From: Lachnospiraceae bacterium MD329
GTDB taxonomy: Bacteria; Bacillota; Clostridia; UBA1381
Length of the DNA: 64,000 bases
Direction: 5' to 3'
Assembly: GCA_010206265.1 (NCBI GenBank)
Contig: VIQV01000022.1
Span: forward strand, 167 to 64,166
Under the pieces are notes generated by a model, which worked only from the letters and a program-made list of their open reading frames with translations, made no database searches and was not told the DNA's origin. Within the stretch, counting starts at the first letter, position 1, and each line of letters starts with the position of its first letter. Made by a program: the position numbers and the translations under genes. Positions 33,665-40,376 of the stretch are shown here, piece after piece.

Positions 33665-33976
33665 ATAGATATATTAGAAAGATTGCGAAATCTACAAAAA
33701 GAATATGGTTGGTCTGATTATCGTACAGCAAAAGCATCAGGTTTAGCTCGTGGAACTGTATCAAATATATTCAGAAGAAATACAACACCAAGTTTTACTA
33801 CTTTAGAGGCATTATGTAAAGGTTTTGGAATAACCTTATCACAATTTTTTGACTATGATAACAATATTGATACAATAGTTATTACTCCAGAATTAAAAAC
33901 ACTTTTTAATGATTGGTCAAGTTTATCTGAAGATAATAAAAAATTAGTTCAACAACTTATTAACGCATTAAAATAA
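33665..33976 (+). CDS. XRE-family regulator with an apparent AUA start codon
   Basis: About 103 residues if translation begins at ATA 33665, where AGGTGG lies 6 bases upstream. The protein then starts M-DILERLRNLQKEYGW, matching the usual first helix of this family. The only standard start, TTG 33683, would remove most of that helix and has no ribosome binding site. The HTH follows (AKASGLARGTVSNIFRRN, PSFTTLEALCKGFGITLSQFF), then a short helical tail. Adjacent to a palindrome and the alpha-CTD/sigma-4 gene. AT-rich, unlike the core genes. Confidence 0.75.
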   Translation: MDILERLRNLQKEYGWSDYRTAKASGLARGTVSNIFRRNTTPSFTTLEALCKGFGITLSQFFDYDNNIDTIVITPELKTLFNDWSSLSEDNKKLVQQLINALK

Positions 33977-33996
33977 AAGGGCTATAAGCCTTTTTT
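33976..33996 (+). terminator. Terminator after the XRE gene
   Basis: AAAAGG-G-CT/AGCCTTTT stem with one bulge and a T6 tail (33991-33996), directly after the stop codon. Confidence 0.65.
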
Positions 33997-34054
33997 GTTT
34001 TTTACAAATAGCCGTCCTCATAAATATATATTCAATTTTATTTATATATATAAA

Positions 34055-34239
34055 ATAAAAAAGCGCGCCGCTCATTAAAGCAACGCACATAAAAACGCTG
34101 TACTTTGCTTTAATGCTGCAACACATATCTTTAATTACTGGAATACTAAAAAAAACAGTAAATATTAAACAAAGCCTGCGCGTTTTTTCAAAACCCGCAA
34201 ACTGTTTTTTTCAGTATTAAATTAAAGATATATTGTTGC
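34055..34239 (-). ncRNA. Long-hairpin RNA of about 185 nt, unknown
   Basis: The minus-strand promoter TTTACA (34274-34269), 17-base spacer, TATAAT (34251-34246) predicts a start near 34239. The RNA begins with one arm of a long stem. 34220-34240 pairs with 34117-34136 (19 bp with one small internal loop), the next layer 34202-34219 pairs with 34142-34159 (17 of 18), and an inner stem TGCG-GTTTT/AAAAC-CGCA closes the tip. A second hairpin (34105-34115 with 34073-34083) and a T-rich end at 34062-34055 follow. The size is near that of 6S RNA, but the stem is too continuous for a typical 6S central bubble. Confidence 0.55.
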
Positions 34240-34245
34240 AAACTC

Positions 34246-34274
34246 ATTATAGCATATTTTAAAACGGTTGTAAA
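34246..34274 (-). promoter_or_regulatory. Promoter of the long-hairpin RNA
   Basis: Minus-strand TTTACA (34274-34269), 17 bases, TATAAT (34251-34246). Confidence 0.65.
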
Positions 34275-34286
34275 TATATTCAAAAT

Positions 34287-34320
34287 AAAAACCTTTGTAA
34301 TTTGTTTTACAAAGGTTTTT
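34287..34320. terminator. Bidirectional terminator between divergent small-RNA promoters
   Basis: A 14-base A/T-flanked stem (34287-34300 with 34307-34320) with T-runs on both strands. On the minus strand it could end the toxin-1 mRNA; it also separates the long-hairpin RNA promoter from upstream transcription. Confidence 0.7.
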
Positions 34321-34332
34321 GGTGTAAAAGTG

Positions 34333-34476
34333 TTGACAAATTTAAGAAATGTGGTATAATAAAAGTGTGGAAACCCGAAGACGGTTGCCACGATACAAAT
34401 TAGTTACTATGAGTGAGATTTAAAATCTCAAACACAGTGAGCCAATCTGGTGCGACAGACGGCTCACTTTTTCTTA
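34333..34476 (+). ncRNA. Antitoxin-like antisense RNA of locus 1
   Basis: TTGACA (34333-34338), 16-base spacer, TATAAT (34355-34360) gives a start near 34367. The RNA of about 110 nt contains a small hairpin (34414-34431 region, GAGAT/ATCTC) and ends at a terminator stem AGTGAGCC/GGCTCACT (34435-34442 with 34461-34468) plus T-run. It is complementary to the last codon and 3' part of the micro-peptide mRNA transcribed from the other strand. The promoter is identical at 26 of 28 positions to the one at 34933-34960. Confidence 0.65.
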
Positions 34477-34559
34477 TTATTGGAACTTATGTAAAAGCAA
34501 ATTGTAAGAAGTAAACCTACAATACTGCATATACTACCAACAACAGTTAAAGTAATCAC
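34464..34559 (-). CDS. Hydrophobic micro-peptide, candidate type I toxin 1
   Basis: 31 codons starting at GTG 34559 with GGAGGG 9 bases upstream. The peptide begins MITLTVVGSICSIVGLLLTI and ends with a positively charged SSNNKKK tail: one membrane helix plus a basic end, the pattern of TxpA/Fst-like type I toxins. Its mRNA would start near 34707 from the promoter TTGACA (34741-34736), 17 bases, TATAAT (34718-34713), leaving a structured leader of about 150 nt. The 3' end overlaps the convergent antisense RNA. A 23-codon leader frame overlaps its start. Confidence 0.7.
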   Translation of the reverse strand: MITLTVVGSICSIVGLLLTICFYISSNNKKK

Positions 34560-34605
34560 GTATCACCCTCCGTTCGAGAAAAATTTCCCGACAAGAGCTA
34601 TACAT
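34534..34605 (-). CDS. Possible 23-codon leader peptide overlapping toxin 1
   Basis: ATG 34605 has TGGAGG 4-9 bases upstream and reads MYSSCREIFLERRVIRDYFN before stopping at TAG 34534, 26 bases inside the micro-peptide gene in another frame. The arrangement recalls mok-hok, where leader translation gates toxin translation. It may be chance; only the ribosome binding site and overlap support it. Confidence 0.35.
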   Translation of the reverse strand: MYSSCREIFLERRVIRDYFNCCW

Positions 34606-34712
34606 TCGCCTCCATTCCGCTCTCACGGGATGACAGGCAACCGTCTTTTTTACCGTCACCGTCTACAAAAGTTGGCAAAAACTCAACAGTAAACGGCGGA
34701 TTTCCACAGCAA

Positions 34713-34741
34713 TATTATATCAAAGCTGATAAATTTTGTCA
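34713..34741 (-). promoter_or_regulatory. Promoter of the toxin-1 mRNA
   Basis: Perfect consensus on the minus strand: TTGACA (34741-34736), 17-base spacer, TATAAT (34718-34713). Confidence 0.8.
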
Positions 34742-34782
34742 AGATTATGCAATTTAACAGATTTATTACTTTTATTAACCAT

Positions 34783-34903
34783 AAAAAAATAGCCCCCACT
34801 CCATGCTATAAAAGTTAGGGCTATTTAGTCAAAACTGTGGCATACCGTTTGAGGTCTTGCCTTTTTCTATTTATATTATATATCTGTTTAAAGTTTTTGT
34901 CAA
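34783..34903 (-). ncRNA. Third short RNA with consensus promoter
   Basis: Minus-strand TTGACA (34903-34898), 17 bases, TATAAT (34880-34875) predicts an RNA from about 34868. It folds a 5' hairpin (GGCA-ACC/GGT-TGCC) and a terminator stem AAATAGCCC/GGGCTATTT (34818-34826 with 34787-34795) with a T7 tail ending at 34783, about 85 nt in all. It resembles the antitoxin-like RNAs in build. No micro-peptide with a ribosome binding site lies opposite; a 40-codon hydrophobic frame at 34837-34959 has no such site. Confidence 0.55.
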
Positions 34904-34932
34904 TAGTTTTATTGACTTTATCACTTCCGCCA

Positions 34933-34960
34933 TTGACAAACTTAAGAAATATGGTATAAT
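34933..34960 (+). promoter_or_regulatory. Promoter of the toxin-2 mRNA
   Basis: TTGACA (34933-34938), 16-base spacer, TATAAT (34955-34960). Differs at only 2 of 28 positions from the antisense-RNA promoter at 34333-34360. Confidence 0.75.
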
Positions 34961-35115
34961 ACTCCTGTCAGTTATATATTTAGCTGATAGGTGATAGAGA
35001 AATCTATGCGACCTTGATATATTGGAACGGCGGCGGCTGTTCTGCCTCATATGTATTGAGAAATTGGAGGGTATTTTTATACTAAAGATTTTACATACAA
35101 AGGAGGCTTGGTAAT

Positions 35116-35172
35116 ATGGAAATATTATATTTGACTATATTGCTGCTTATAATCATAAGCATAAAAAAATAA
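35116..35172 (+). CDS. Hydrophobic micro-peptide of 18 residues, candidate type I toxin 2
   Basis: ATG 35116 follows a near-perfect AAAGGAGG (8 bases away) and encodes MEILYLTILLLIISIKK plus one more Lys, then TAA: a single hydrophobic helix with a basic end. The mRNA would start near 34967, giving a leader of about 150 nt with a GGAACGGC...GCTGTTC hairpin (35021-35042). Its stop codon lies at the first arm of a bidirectional terminator. An opposing RNA with its own promoter overlaps the 3' end. Size and layout match type I toxin loci. Confidence 0.6.
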   Translation: MEILYLTILLLIIISIKK

Positions 35173-35286
35173 GCCGCCCTGTCTGCAAACTAAGCGACTT
35201 ATTTTATTTAAGTTAATTTTTTGGTAGAACAGCTAAAACCGTTCCTTTACTATCTAAACTATATCATATTTCTTTGATTTTGTCAA
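35155..35286 (-). ncRNA. Antitoxin-like antisense RNA of locus 2
   Basis: Minus-strand TTGACA (35286-35281), 17 bases, TATAGT (35263-35258) predicts a start near 35251. The RNA has a 5' hairpin GGAACGG...GCTGTTC, nearly the same stem as in the toxin-2 leader. It ends at the stem AATAAGTCGC/GCGGCTTATT (35203-35194 with 35177-35168) plus T-run, about 95 nt. It is complementary to the toxin-2 mRNA 3' end, and the shared stem sequences could also pair between the two RNAs. Confidence 0.6.
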
Positions 35287-35299
35287 TGATTTTAGTTTA

Positions 35300-37033
35300 T
35301 TACAATCCAAATTGTTCCTTGCAGTCCGCAAGAACCTTTTCGATTACGGCGTTTGCCGAATCAAAGCTTTCCGCAAAGGTGCCGAGATAAAGTTTAATTT
35401 TCGGTTCTGTTCCCGACGGTCTGACAATGAAATATGTTTTATCGTCTGACAAATTATATTTGAGTACGTCAGCTTTGGGCAGTCCCTGTATAGGAGAAAT
35501 GCCTCCTTTTGTATCCTTTACTGTCTGTGCCTGATAGTCTGTGTAAAGCACAATGTCCATACCTGCAACTTTGGTCGGCGGTGTCTGTCTTAAATCAGAC
35601 AGTAATTTTGCCATTTTTTCCATACCGTCTTTGCCCGGCATAGTGAAAGAAACTGTCTTTTCTGCATAGTAACCGTACTTTTTGTAAATATCCATAAGCG
35701 CCTCATAGAGCGACTTACCCTGCGTTTTATAATATGCCGCCATTTCCGCGATAAGCATTGTGGCAACAACGCCGTCTTTGTCGCGCGCGTGAGTACCTAC
35801 AAGATAGCCGTAGCTCTCCTCAAAACCGATAAGATAAGTATGGTTTTTCTTTTCGGCAAACTCTGTCATTTTTTCGCCGATATACTTAAAGCCTGTCAGC
35901 ACGTTCATTATTTCAATACCGTAGGACTGAGCTATTGCCGCCGCAAGTTCAGTCGTTACAATTGTCTTGATAACAACGCCGTTTTCAGGAAGAGTGCCTT
36001 TTGCTTTCTTAGACGCAAGAATGTATTCAACAAGCAACGCGCCTGTCTGATTTCCCGTAAGTGTTCTGTAAATACCGTCCGCGTCGCGTACCACGATACC
36101 TACGCGGTCACAGTCAGGGTCTGTGCCGATTATAACGTCAACGTCATTTTCCTTAGCCATATTGATGGCGATTTCAAAACCCTCTTTGTCTTCGGGGTTC
36201 GGTGACTTAACAGTCGGGAAATCGCCGTCCTCTGTATCCTGCTCCTTAACTACAAGCACATTTTTAAAGCCCATATGCTTTAAAATTTCCTTTATAGGAC
36301 GCGAGCCTGTACCGTGGAAAGGTGTATATATCAGCTTAAATGTATCTGCCACAGCCTTGACAGCCTCAGGATTCTGCTGTTGTGTCTGTACAACGTTAAG
36401 GAATTTTTCGTCAATGTCGCTGCCGACTATTTCAAGCAAGCCCTTATTCTTAGCCTCGTCAAGCGAGATGAATTTAACATCATCAAAAATATCATAGCTG
36501 TTAATTGCCGATACAACAACGTCAGCCGCGTCGGGAGGTAATTGTCCGCCGTCGGGACCGTACACCTTATAACCGTTGTATTCCTTAGGGTTGTGGCTTG
36601 CGGTAATCATAACGCCTGCCGCACAGCCAAGCTCTCTTATGCCGAAAGAAACCTCAGGCACCGAATGTACAATAGGGAAAAGATATGTCTTTACTCCTGC
36701 ACAGGTTAGAACTTTTGCTGTTTCTTCTGCGAAGGTGCGTGAAAAATGACGCGTGTCATAGCCGATAAGAACGCCTGCTTTTGCCGCGTCTGCTCCGCGT
36801 GAATTGACATACTGCGCAACTCCCTGACTTGCGCGTCTTACATTATATATATTCATTCTGTTTGTACCTGCGCCGAGCACACCTCGCATACCTGCCGTGC
36901 CAAATTCAAGCTCACGATAGAATCGTTCCTCAATTTCTTTTTCGTTATCTGATATGCTTTTAAGTTCAGCTTTTGTTTCATTATCGACCGCCGCATTACT
37001 GAGCCAGCGTTCGTAAATTTCCTTATATCCCAT
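35300..37033 (-). CDS. pgcA: Alpha-phosphoglucomutase / phosphohexomutase
   Basis: 577 residues, the length of PgcA-type enzymes. The active-site phosphoserine is in TASHNPKEYNGYK (about 143), the Mg loop is TDPDCDRVGI (about 305), the sugar loop GFEESYGYL (about 400) and the phosphate loop RPSGTEPKIKLYLG near the C-terminus. It interconverts glucose-1-P and glucose-6-P for glycogen, wall polymer and nucleotide-sugar supply. AAGGAGG precedes ATG 37033; it stands alone with its own promoter. Confidence 0.93.
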   Translation of the reverse strand: MGYKEIYERWLSNAAVDNETKAELKSISDNEKEIEERFYRELEFGTAGMRGVLGAGTNRMNIYNVRRASQGVAQYVNSRGADAAKAGVLIGYDTRHFSRTFAEETAKVLTCAGVKTYLFPIVHSVPEVSFGIRELGCAAGVMITASHNPKEYNGYKVYGPDGGQLPPDAADVVVSAINSYDIFDDVKFISLDEAKNKGLLEIVGSDIDEKFLNVVQTQQQNPEAVKAVADTFKLIYTPFHGTGSRPIKEILKHMGFKNVLVVKEQDTEDGDFPTVKSPNPEDKEGFEIAINMAKENDVDVIIGTDPDCDRVGIVVRDADGIYRTLTGNQTGALLVEYILASKKAKGTLPENGVVIKTIVTTELAAAIAQSYGIEIMNVLTGFKYIGEKMTEFAEKKNHTYLIGFEESYGYLVGTHARDKDGVVATMLIAEMAAYYKTQGKSLYEALMDIYKKYGYYAEKTVSFTMPGKDGMEKMAKLLSDLRQTPPTKVAGMDIVLYTDYQAQTVKDTKGGISPIQGLPKADVLKYNLSDDKTYFIVRPSGTEPKIKLYLGTFAESFDSANAVIEKVLADCKEQFGL

Positions 37034-37065
37034 TTCATTTCCTCCTTAAATCTGCTATTAATATT

Positions 37066-37094
37066 ATTATACAATATTTTCTTCGATTTTTCAA
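37066..37094 (-). promoter_or_regulatory. pgcA promoter
   Basis: Minus-strand TTGAAA (37094-37089), 17 bases, TATAAT (37071-37066), about 33 bases upstream of the ATG. Confidence 0.7.
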
Positions 37095-37188
37095 TTATCA
37101 ATATGTAAAAATTTCAAGAAAGTTATCGTATAAAATGACAATTTATTTCTATCAAAATTCTTTGTATAACGGCTAAAAACAACAAAAC

Positions 37189-37217
37189 TTGACTAAAACA
37201 GAAAATTGTTATACAAT
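37189..37217 (+). promoter_or_regulatory. mltG promoter
   Basis: TTGACT (37189-37194), 17-base spacer, TACAAT (37212-37217). The transcript carries the two-hairpin leader at 37245-37290 before mltG. Confidence 0.7.
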
Positions 37218-37244
37218 ATAAATATCTATTTGTGATAGGAGGTC

Positions 37245-37290
37245 AATAACTTGCAGAGCAAGTTATAACGAGCAAATCCGAAGGATTTGT
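37245..37290 (+). promoter_or_regulatory. Two-hairpin leader element, copy A (before mltG)
   Basis: Hairpin 1 pairs 37246-37254 with 37258-37266 (AGA loop). Hairpin 2 pairs CAAATCC (37273-37279) with GGATTTG (37283-37289) around a GAA loop. The element starts AATAAC, has GTTATA and CGAGCAAA in its middle, and aligns with the yidC leader at 56328-56373 over about 45 bases with compensating stem changes. The mltG ribosome binding site GGAGGAAGG follows 11 bases later. Confidence 0.55.
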
Positions 37291-37313
37291 GGTAGTGTTA
37301 GGAGGAAGGTCAT

Positions 37314-38393
37314 ATGGCAATACAGGTTAAGGAAACCGGCTATGCAAAATGGAAAACGCCGTTTGCAATTATTGCGGCAGTTGTTGTTTTGCTTGTTGTC
37401 GGTTTGGTTATACTTTTATCGGACAGCCTCGGCGTTACGATAGACGAGGGCAGTAAGCGGATTGAGGTAAGCGAGGGTGAGGGCCCGTCGGCAGTGGCGG
37501 AAAAACTCAGTGAGGCGGATATTGTTAAATATCCTCTTCTGTTTAAAATACAGTCTAAAATCGGCGGATATGACGGCGGTTTTCAGCCCGGCGCAGTTAC
37601 AGTTACACAGGGTATGAGCTATAATCAGATACTCGACCTTTTAATTACTCCTAACCGTGAATCAACAAGAATTACAATTCCCGAGGGCTATGAAATAAAA
37701 CAGATTGCTCAGAAACTTGACGAGGCAGGTGTTGTAGGGTGGCAGGATTTTTATGCGGCTCTGAATCCTGCGGATTATAATTATCCGTTCCTGCAGGGAC
37801 TTCCTCAGCGTGACGGTGTTATGGAAGGATATTTATTCCCTGCTACATATGAAATTCCCGATGGAATGACGGCTCACGATATTATTGATTTAATGCTGTC
37901 CGCATTTAACAACCAGTTCACGCAGGAAATGTACAGCCGTGCGACGGAACTTGGTATGACCGTGGACGAGCTTATAACAATGGCGTCAATAATAGAGCGT
38001 GAGGCGGGAGAAGGTGAAAAAGCTAAGGTTGCAGGAGTATTCTATAACCGACGCAATTCGGGTATGAAACTCCAGTCGTGCGCGACAGTGCAGTATATTT
38101 TAGGTGAGAGAAAGCCTGTACTTGCAATAGCTGACACCCGTATTGATTCACCTTATAATACATATATGTATCCCGGTTTCCCTGTAGGACCTATCTGCAA
38201 TCCGGGTATGGACAGCATAAATGCGGCGCTTTATCCCGAAGTAACCGACGCATATTACTTTGTACTCGGTAAAAACGGAGAGCACGTATTCTCGGCTACA
38301 TACGAGGAACATCTCGCGGCAATGTCAAGCTCTGACCCGACAATGAGCGTTGCGGATACCGCAATTGAAAATCAGGATAGTTTAAAACAGTAA
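37314..38393 (+). CDS. mltG: Endolytic murein transglycosylase MltG
   Basis: 359 residues: a cytoplasmic start, one membrane helix (about 17-38), a LysM-like part (KRIEVSEGEGPSAVAEKL) and the YceG catalytic domain with the Glu in MASIIEREAG (about 228) and GVFYNRR after it. It cleaves nascent glycan strands and may set strand length. It heads mltG-trmR-trhP, the same order as yrrL-yrrM-yrrN in Bacillus subtilis. GGAGGAAGG precedes ATG 37314. Confidence 0.95.
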   Translation: MAIQVKETGYAKWKTPFAIIAAVVVLLVVGLVILLSDSLGVTIDEGSKRIEVSEGEGPSAVAEKLSEADIVKYPLLFKIQSKIGGYDGGFQPGAVTVTQGMSYNQILDLLITPNRESTRITIPEGYEIKQIAQKLDEAGVVGWQDFYAALNPADYNYPFLQGLPQRDGVMEGYLFPATYEIPDGMTAHDIIDLMLSAFNNQFTQEMYSRATELGMTVDELITMASIIEREAGEGEKAKVAGVFYNRRNSGMKLQSCATVQYILGERKPVLAIADTRIDSPYNTYMYPGFPVGPICNPGMDSINAALYPEVTDAYYFVLGKNGEHVFSATYEEHLAAMSSSDPTMSVADTAIENQDSLKQ

Positions 38394-38406
38394 GAGGAAA
38401 TTATAA

Positions 38407-39084
38407 ATGTCAATTGAATATGATTTAAACGCGATAGTTCCGCCGTACATAACGGAATATCTGCGTGAAAAGATAACTCATAATGATGAATTTTTGCACG
38501 GGCTTGAGGACTACGCGGAAAAAAACAGCGTACCTATTGTAGAGCCTGAAACGGCAAGGTTTTTATCAGTGGCGTGCCGTATGACACGACCGAAAAAAAT
38601 ACTTGAGGTGGGCTGTGCGATAGGCTACAGCGCAATACTTATGGCGCAGGCGACGCCTGACGACTGTAAAATTACAACTCTTGAGTGTAACGTGGAAATG
38701 GTTGCATTGGCGCGTGAAAATATAAAAAATGCAGGATATTCTGAAAAAATATCGGTGATTGAGGCGGACGCAAAAGACTATTTATCGTATATTGACGATG
38801 ACGAGGTGTTTGACGTAATATTCCTTGACGGTCCGAAAGCTCACTATATTTATATGCTTGACGAATGTGTGAGGCTTTTGAAAAAAGGCGGCGTAATAAT
38901 TTCGGACAATGTGCTTTATAAGGGAATGACTGCCGACGATAATCACGTTGTACGCAGGAAAATAACAATTGTAAAACGGCTTCGGCGTTATATTGATATG
39001 CTTATGGAGCACCCCGAACTGGAAACATCGCTTTTGCCGTTGGGGGACGGTGTTACAATATCAGTAAAAAAAGGAAAGCAATAA
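38407..39084 (+). CDS. trmR: SAM-dependent O-methyltransferase, probably tRNA 5-hydroxyuridine methyltransferase
   Basis: 225 residues of the class-I O-methyltransferase (COMT-like) family: KILEVGCAIGYSAILMAQA binds SAM, VIFLDGPKAHYIYML carries the metal Asp, and ISDNVLYKGM is typical. Alone it would be a generic methyltransferase, but the order mltG-this gene-U32 protein equals yrrL-trmR-trhP1 of Bacillus subtilis, where TrmR makes 5-methoxyuridine at tRNA position 34. The substrate is therefore inferred from synteny. It follows mltG by 13 bases. Confidence 0.8.
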   Translation: MSIEYDLNAIVPPYITEYLREKITHNDEFLHGLEDYAEKNSVPIVEPETARFLSVACRMTRPKKILEVGCAIGYSAILMAQATPDDCKITTLECNVEMVALARENIKNAGYSEKISVIEADAKDYLSYIDDDEVFDVIFLDGPKAHYIYMLDECVRLLKKGGVIISDNVLYKGMTADDNHVVRRKITIVKRLRRYIDMLMEHPELETSLLPLGDGVTISVKKGKQ

Positions 39085-39094
39085 GGAAGAAATT

Positions 39095-40318
39095 ATGAAA
39101 AAACCTGAACTTTTAGCCCCAGGAGGGAGCTTGGAAAAATTAAAAACAGCGATTGATTACGGCGCTGACGCGGTGTATATAGGCGGTGAGGCGTTTTCGC
39201 TGCGGGTTGCGGCGGAAAACTTTTCCGGTAGTGATATGAAGGAGGGCATAAAATATGCCCACGACCGCGGTAAAAAGGTATATCTGACCGCAAATATACT
39301 GCCGCATAACAGTGATATTGACGAATTTGAAAGTTTTATTACGGAAATTAAGGACTACGGCTTTGATGCGGTGCTTATCGCGGATTTGGGGCTGTTTGAT
39401 ATGATGTGCGAGTACGCGCCGGAAATACCGATACACGTCAGCACACAGGCAAATAATATAAATTACCGCTCGGCGATAATGTGGCATAAAATGGGCGCGA
39501 AACGTGTTGTGCTTGCGCGTGAGATGTCGTTTAAAGAAATCGCGGAAATATGCGCGAAAATTCCTGAGGATTTAGAGCTTGAGGCGTTTGTGCACGGCGC
39601 AATGTGTATATCGTATTCGGGACGCTGTCTTCTGTCCAATTATATGACGGGTCGTGATTCCAATATGGGCGCCTGCGCTCACCCGTGCAGGTGGAATTAC
39701 AAGCTTGTTGAAGAAACCAGACCTAACGAGTATATGGACGTATTTGAGAATGAACGCGGTACGTTTATATTTAATTCGAAGGATTTATGCACAATCCGTC
39801 ACATACCTGAGCTTGTGCAAAGCGGTATTGCCAGTCTTAAAATTGAGGGGCGTGTTAAGACGGAGTATTATGTCGCAACGGTTGTCGGCGCTTACAGACG
39901 TGAAATTGACCGTTACTGTCAAGACCCTGAAAATTACGTGTTTAACGAGGCTGAATTTGATGAATTGTGTAAAGTCAGTCACCGTCCGTATACAACGGGA
40001 TTTTATTTCGGAAAGCCCGACGAAAATTCGCAGGTGTACACGTCAAGCTCGTACATACGGGATTATGACCTGATAGGTATAGTGCAGTCATATGACGCGG
40101 AAACAGGTGTTGCAACCATATCTCAGCGAAACAGATTTTTTAAGGGTGATGAGGTGGAAATTATACAGCCGCGGAAACCGTTTTTCATACAAACAATTGA
40201 TTTTATGACCGATGAAAACGGCAGTGAACTTGAAGTGGCAAACCACGCGGAACAGACCGTTAAATTTAAAACTGCCGAGCCTGTATGTAAAGGTGCAATG
40301 CTTAGAAAGAAAAGATAA
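39095..40318 (+). CDS. trhP: U32-family protein, probably tRNA hydroxylation enzyme TrhP
   Basis: 407 residues. KPELLAPGGSLEKLKTAIDYGADAVYIGG opens the U32 barrel in outline; FVHGAMCISYSGRCLLSNYMTGRDSN followed by GACAHPC gives the Cys cluster, and a fourth Cys lies in DLCTIRH. This short form matches TrhP/YegQ-type proteins, which install 5-hydroxyuridine at tRNA position 34, the substrate of TrmR encoded directly before it. AAGGAAG precedes ATG 39095; the gap to trmR is 10 bases. A hairpin terminator follows. Confidence 0.85.
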   Translation: MKKPELLAPGGSLEKLKTAIDYGADAVYIGGEAFSLRVAAENFSGSDMKEGIKYAHDRGKKVYLTANILPHNSDIDEFESFITEIKDYGFDAVLIADLGLFDMMCEYAPEIPIHVSTQANNINYRSAIMWHKMGAKRVVLAREMSFKEIAEICAKIPEDLELEAFVHGAMCISYSGRCLLSNYMTGRDSNMGACAHPCRWNYKLVEETRPNEYMDVFENERGTFIFNSKDLCTIRHIPELVQSGIASLKIEGRVKTEYYVATVVGAYRREIDRYCQDPENYVFNEAEFDELCKVSHRPYTTGFYFGKPDENSQVYTSSSYIRDYDLIGIVQSYDAETGVATISQRNRFFKGDEVEIIQPRKPFFIQTIDFMTDENGSELEVANHAEQTVKFKTAEPVCKGAMLRKKR

Positions 40319-40326
40319 AAAATCAG

Positions 40327-40376
40327 AGTAAATTGGTGAAAAAAACTACTTTTTCAACCGATTTACTTTTCTTTTT
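40327..40376 (+). terminator. Terminator of the mltG-trmR-trhP operon
   Basis: A stem of about 16 bp (40328-40343 with 40350-40366) and a T-rich tract to 40376. Confidence 0.75.

Larger units (their letters stand above)
33977..35299. other. 1.3-kb region without long genes, packed with short transcripts
   Basis: No reading frame over about 65 codons here looks real. Instead there are six consensus sigma-A promoters (34252 region minus, 34333 plus, 34741 minus, 34903 minus, 34933 plus, 35286 minus), each leading to a short RNA that ends in a hairpin terminator. Two of the transcripts encode hydrophobic micro-peptides with strong ribosome binding sites, and each of those is met by an opposing short RNA. 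The individual elements are listed separately. Confidence 0.7.

Noticed and set aside
33579-33764. 61-codon minus-strand frame opposite the XRE gene
   Set aside because: Runs antisense to the XRE start region, lacks a ribosome binding site and looks like a shadow of AT-rich sequence.
34055-34239. 6S RNA (ssrS) as the identity of the long-hairpin RNA
   Set aside because: Length and promoter fit, but the stem is too continuous and no typical central bubble is seen by eye. Left as unidentified.
34837-34959. 40-codon hydrophobic plus-strand frame (GTG start)
   Set aside because: No ribosome binding site, no promoter just upstream, and its end runs into the toxin-2 promoter. The hydrophobic look follows from AT-rich promoter sequence.
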